DNA of 64,000 nt. Source: CALINF01 sp039990395 (GTDB taxonomy: Bacteria > Pseudomonadota > Gammaproteobacteria > Pseudomonadales > Halieaceae). Below are positions 61,488 through 64,000 of this stretch, in pieces. A program made the position numbers and the translations under genes. The stretch is from contig JBDXFZ010000111.1 of assembly GCA_039990395.1 (NCBI GenBank), positions 1-64,000 of the forward strand, read 5' to 3'. Below the pieces are notes generated by a model. That model worked only from the letters and a program-made list of their open reading frames with translations. It was not told where the DNA came from and did no database searches. How positions within the stretch are numbered: position 1 is the stretch's first letter; every line of letters begins with the position of its first letter.

Positions 61488-63236
61488 TCAGGCCGACAGC
61501 GACTCAGGGAGAGAGACATCCACCTGATTCGCCTCAGGAGACTCTTCCATCTCACTTTGATCCTGGGTAACTCGCATGACCTCTTCCAAAGACGTCACGC
61601 CCTTCACCACTTTGCGCAACCCATCCTCATACAGTGTGATCATGCCCTGCTGTCTGGCGGCTGTATGTAGCGTAACCGCGTCGGCGCCACTCATAATTAC
61701 CCTGTGCATAGTCTCATCAAGCGGAAACAGCTCATGAATGGACGTTCTACCCGCATAGCCAGTTTGCATGCACTCACTGCAGCCTCTGGCCTGATAGACC
61801 TCGGTTTGACCTTCCTCAAGGAAGGGTTTAAGACCGTAGCGTTGTACCGCCTCATCCGTCAGTTCAACCGGTGCTTTACATGATTTGCACAGGCGCCTCA
61901 CCAAACGCTGGGCCAATACGCCATTCACCGAAGAGGTAATCAGATAGCGCTCTACCCCCATGTCCTCCAGCCGGGTAATAGCACCTGCCGCAGTATTGGT
62001 ATGCAAGGTTGAAAGCACCAAGTGGCCTGTCAAGGCAGACTGCACACCTATCTGGGCCGTCTCGGTATCGCGCATCTCACCGATCATGATGATGTCCGGG
62101 TCTTGTCGCAATATTGAGCGCAAAGCGCGCGCAAACGTTAGCTCTATCTGCGCCTGCACCTGAATCTGATTCACACCGTCGAGCTGATATTCCACCGGAT
62201 CTTCCACGGTGATAATTTTTAGTGTTTCCGAATCGATAGAGGCGAGCGACGCATACAGCGTGGTGGTTTTACCTGAGCCCGTTGGCCCAGTCACCAGCAG
62301 GACACCGTGCGGTCGATCGAGCAGTTTTTGATAGCGCTCCAACGTATCTTCACTAAAGCCCATATCCGATAGGCTTAGCTGGATACTGCCGCGGTCGAGT
62401 ACACGCATAACAATGCTCTCGCCATGCACCGTGGGAATGGTAGACACACGTAAATCGAGCTCATGCCCCTTAACCCGGGTCATGATGCGTCCATCCTGCG
62501 GAAGTCGACGCTCCGCAATATTCATGTGCGATAGAAGTTTCACGCGCGAGGCGATTGCCGAGGTCAGGTTGGCACCCGGGCTATCGGGAAAATCCTGCAG
62601 CACGCCATCCACTCGATACCGGATCTGTAAACCTTCTTCAAACGGCTCGATGTGAATATCCGAGGCGCCTAAATCCACAGCGCGGTGGATCATCTGGTTA
62701 ACCAAGCGGATAACGGGCGCTTCGCTGGCCAAATCTTTGAGGTGCTCAATGAACTCGTCGTCGCTCTGACCGGAGAACTGGTCACCCAACTCATCACCGC
62801 CTGCCTCTTCCTCATCTTGGCGCAGGGCATTTTCAATAGCGCGACTGATATCGCTTTCCAAACCTAGCAATACGGTAACAGGCTTTTCTAGCGCCATGCC
62901 CAACGCTTTAAGCAGAAAGGGGTCTTGCGGCACGGTCGCCGCCAGAGTCACGCTCTGTTCGTCCGACTTAAGTGGAACTACAGAGTTGCTGAGTAGAAAA
63001 TCTTGCGCCACCGACTCCAGCACGACAGGCTCTTCAGGATAGTCGTTAGCTGCCACCAATGGAATGTCTAGCTGCTGGCTTAGCGCTACGGCAAAATCGA
63101 GCTCCGATACCAAGCCAAGTTTAATCAGCACCTGGCCGAACATATCGCCCATTTCACTTTGTGCAAGCAGCGCTCGCTCAAGGTCTCGCTCAGAGATCTT
63201 GCGTTGCTCTACCAATAGTTCGCCGATTTTTTTCAT
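61488..63236 (-). CDS. gspE: GspE, type II secretion ATPase
   Basis: The cytoplasmic hexameric ATPase drives pseudopilus assembly. With ATG at 63236 it has 582 residues: an N-terminal MshEN/GspE-N domain, ASDIHIEPFE, Walker A GPTGSGKT (about 317-324), and a His box (STLHTNTAAGAITRL). A zinc finger of two CxxC pairs (CKSC at about 450, CSEC at about 486) is present. The ATG overlaps the stop of a short upstream ORF (ATGA); an in-frame ATG three codons earlier is also possible. It leads the gspE-F-G-H-I-J-K-L-M-C-D operon. Confidence 0.95.
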   Translation of the reverse strand: MKKIGELLVEQRKISERDLERALLAQSEMGDMFGQVLIKLGLVSELDFAVALSQQLDIPLVAANDYPEEPVVLESVAQDFLLSNSVVPLKSDEQSVTLAATVPQDPFLLKALGMALEKPVTVLLGLESDISRAIENALRQDEEEAGGDELGDQFSGQSDDEFIEHLKDLASEAPVIRLVNQMIHRAVDLGASDIHIEPFEEGLQIRYRVDGVLQDFPDSPGANLTSAIASRVKLLSHMNIAERRLPQDGRIMTRVKGHELDLRVSTIPTVHGESIVMRVLDRGSIQLSLSDMGFSEDTLERYQKLLDRPHGVLLVTGPTGSGKTTTLYASLASIDSETLKIITVEDPVEYQLDGVNQIQVQAQIELTFARALRSILRQDPDIIMIGEMRDTETAQIGVQSALTGHLVLSTLHTNTAAGAITRLEDMGVERYLITSSVNGVLAQRLVRRLCKSCKAPVELTDEAVQRYGLKPFLEEGQTEVYQARGCSECMQTGYAGRTSIHELFPLDETMHRVIMSGADAVTLHTAARQQGMITLYEDGLRKVVKGVTSLEEVMRVTQDQSEMEESPEANQVDVSLPESLSA

Positions 63237-63283
63237 AACCACCATCGTCGGAAACCCGTATTAGGCAGGCCATTACAGCGCAT
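63233..63283 (-). CDS. Possible 16-codon leader ORF coupled to gspE
   Basis: An ATG at 63283 has the strongest SD in this region, AGGAGGT (63287-63293), and encodes MRCNGLPNTGFRRWWL. Its TGA overlaps the gspE ATG as ATGA. The peptide has no known match and no obvious hydrophobic signal. gspE itself has no good SD of its own, so this ORF probably serves for translational coupling or as a regulatory leader. That it is translated is inferred from the SD and overlap only. Confidence 0.5.
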   Translation of the reverse strand: MRCNGLPNTGFRRWWL

Positions 63284-63380
63284 TGAACCTCCTGCCAAGA
63301 GGCCCAAGTGTAACATAGGACACGTTTCTGCCCGGCAGTGGAGTTTGCGGATTATTCCTGCACTACTATTGTGCCCTGAG

Positions 63381-64000
63381 TCAGGAAAAGGCGAAATCCT
63401 TAAACATCTCCCGCAGCGCAACCTTCTGTATCTTGCCAGTAGCGGTATGGGGGATATCATCGACAAACTGCACGGCATCCGGCGTCCACCACTTGGCGAT
63501 CTTACCGTCGAACCAGGCCAGAATTTCCTCCGTTGTCAAGTCCTGTCCGTTTTCAGCACGCACAACGATCAGTAGTGGCCGTTCGCTCCACTTGGGATGA
63601 TAGTGCCCAATCACAGCAGCTTCGGCGACCTTCGGGTGATCGGTAGCCACGTTCTCGACATCGATAGAGGATATCCATTCACCGCCAGACTTGATCACAT
63701 CTTTCGTGCGATCGGTGATGGCCATATACCCCTCGGGATCAATAGTTGCCACATCACCCGTCTCGAACCAACCCTCATCCGCATGCGCATCCGAGCCTTC
63801 AAGTTTAAAATAGCTTGAACACACCCAGGGTCCACGAACCTTTAAAGAGCCGAACGCTTTGCCATCCCAGGGCAACTCGGTACCTTCGTCATCGGTAATC
63901 TTCATCTCGACACCAAATATTGGCCGACCGGCCTTCAACCGTACCTTGGCATAGCCTTCGTCACTGTATTGGTCTTTAGCACCTTTACTGGCATTGACGC
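63381..64000 (-). CDS. Acyl-CoA synthetase (AMP-forming), partial, cut by the window edge
   Basis: The C-terminal part of an ANL-superfamily fatty-acid CoA ligase, open to the right edge. Visible are FGVEMKITDDEG, the A8 motif (GWFETGDVATIDPEGYMAITDRTKDVIKSGGEWIS) with the hinge Asp and SGG, and the A10 lysine in PHTATGKIQK. The first residues readable at the edge are VNASKGAKDQYSDEG. It activates a fatty acid as acyl-AMP and then acyl-CoA; chain length is unknown. The closest type by eye is the medium/long-chain FadD-like group. About two thirds of the gene lies outside the window. Confidence 0.88.
   Translation of the reverse strand, partial: VNASKGAKDQYSDEGYAKVRLKAGRPIFGVEMKITDDEGTELPWDGKAFGSLKVRGPWVCSSYFKLEGSDAHADEGWFETGDVATIDPEGYMAITDRTKDVIKSGGEWISSIDVENVATDHPKVAEAAVIGHYHPKWSERPLLIVVRAENGQDLTTEEILAWFDGKIAKWWTPDAVQFVDDIPHTATGKIQKVALREMFKDFAFS

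Noticed and set aside
63284..63478. Longer reading (81 codons) of the frame of the gspE leader ORF
   Set aside because: The part before 63283 has no SD and overlaps the 3' end of the acyl-CoA synthetase; only the last 16 codons follow a strong SD.
1..64000. CRISPR arrays, insertion sequences, tRNA genes or phage genes
   Set aside because: None was found by eye: no spaced direct repeats, transposase motifs or cloverleaf sequences were recognised.

Overview
The window is a chromosomal segment of a gammaproteobacterium of the broad Pseudomonadales/Cellvibrionales type, probably marine. The base for this is gene order. Two blocks match Pseudomonas aeruginosa closely: ilvIH / pssA / msrPQ next to an rRNA operon, and clpB-pgeF-rluD / bamD / pilSR / fimT / ispH-fkpB-lspA-ileS-ribF-murJ. 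Genus cannot be fixed from what is here. No insertion sequences, phage genes, CRISPR arrays or tRNA genes were recognised.

Layout from left to right. At 1-219 lies the promoter and leader of an rRNA operon running off the left edge; 16S should start just outside. At 327-7814 are msrQ, msrP, pssA, ilvY, ilvC, ilvH and ilvI: methionine-sulfoxide repair, phosphatidylserine synthesis and branched-chain amino acid synthesis. ilvC is of the long class II type with its own divergent regulator ilvY. A 0.5-kb non-coding stretch follows, then two DUF4124 secreted proteins and a type IV minor-pilin operon (pilE-V-W-X-Y1-fimT, 9298-15863). Next come clpB with a sigma-32 promoter, pgeF-rluD, bamD, nadE, the pilus two-component system pilS-pilR and a second fimT-like gene.

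From 27 to 43.6 kb is a long leftward run of housekeeping genes: ispH, fkpB, lspA, ileS, ribF, murJ, nudF, pyrB, sbcB, class I fumarase, a coiled-coil membrane protein, a PuuD-like membrane protein, groEL, groES and fxsA. groESL carries both a CIRCE operator and a sigma-32 promoter.

From 43.7 to 52.7 kb the content is more accessory: a cysteine-less alkyltransferase-like protein, an AmpG-like permease, a small sulfotransferase, a 1145-residue sulfotransferase-coiled coil-GT2-GT4 fusion, a periplasmic parvulin, a secreted protein of unknown function with a near-consensus promoter and strong terminator, and a small lipoprotein. From 52.9 to 63.3 kb is a complete type II secretion operon (gspE-F-G-H-I-J-K-L-M-C-D), preceded by a possible 16-codon leader ORF coupled to gspE. 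The window ends inside an acyl-CoA synthetase gene.

The theme of the right half is the cell surface: export (type II secretion), folding (parvulin) and possible sulfated-glycan decoration lie side by side around an apparently abundant secreted protein. That they act together is inference. Starts were chosen from Shine-Dalgarno (SD) sequences, overlaps and family lengths; doubtful ones are marked.
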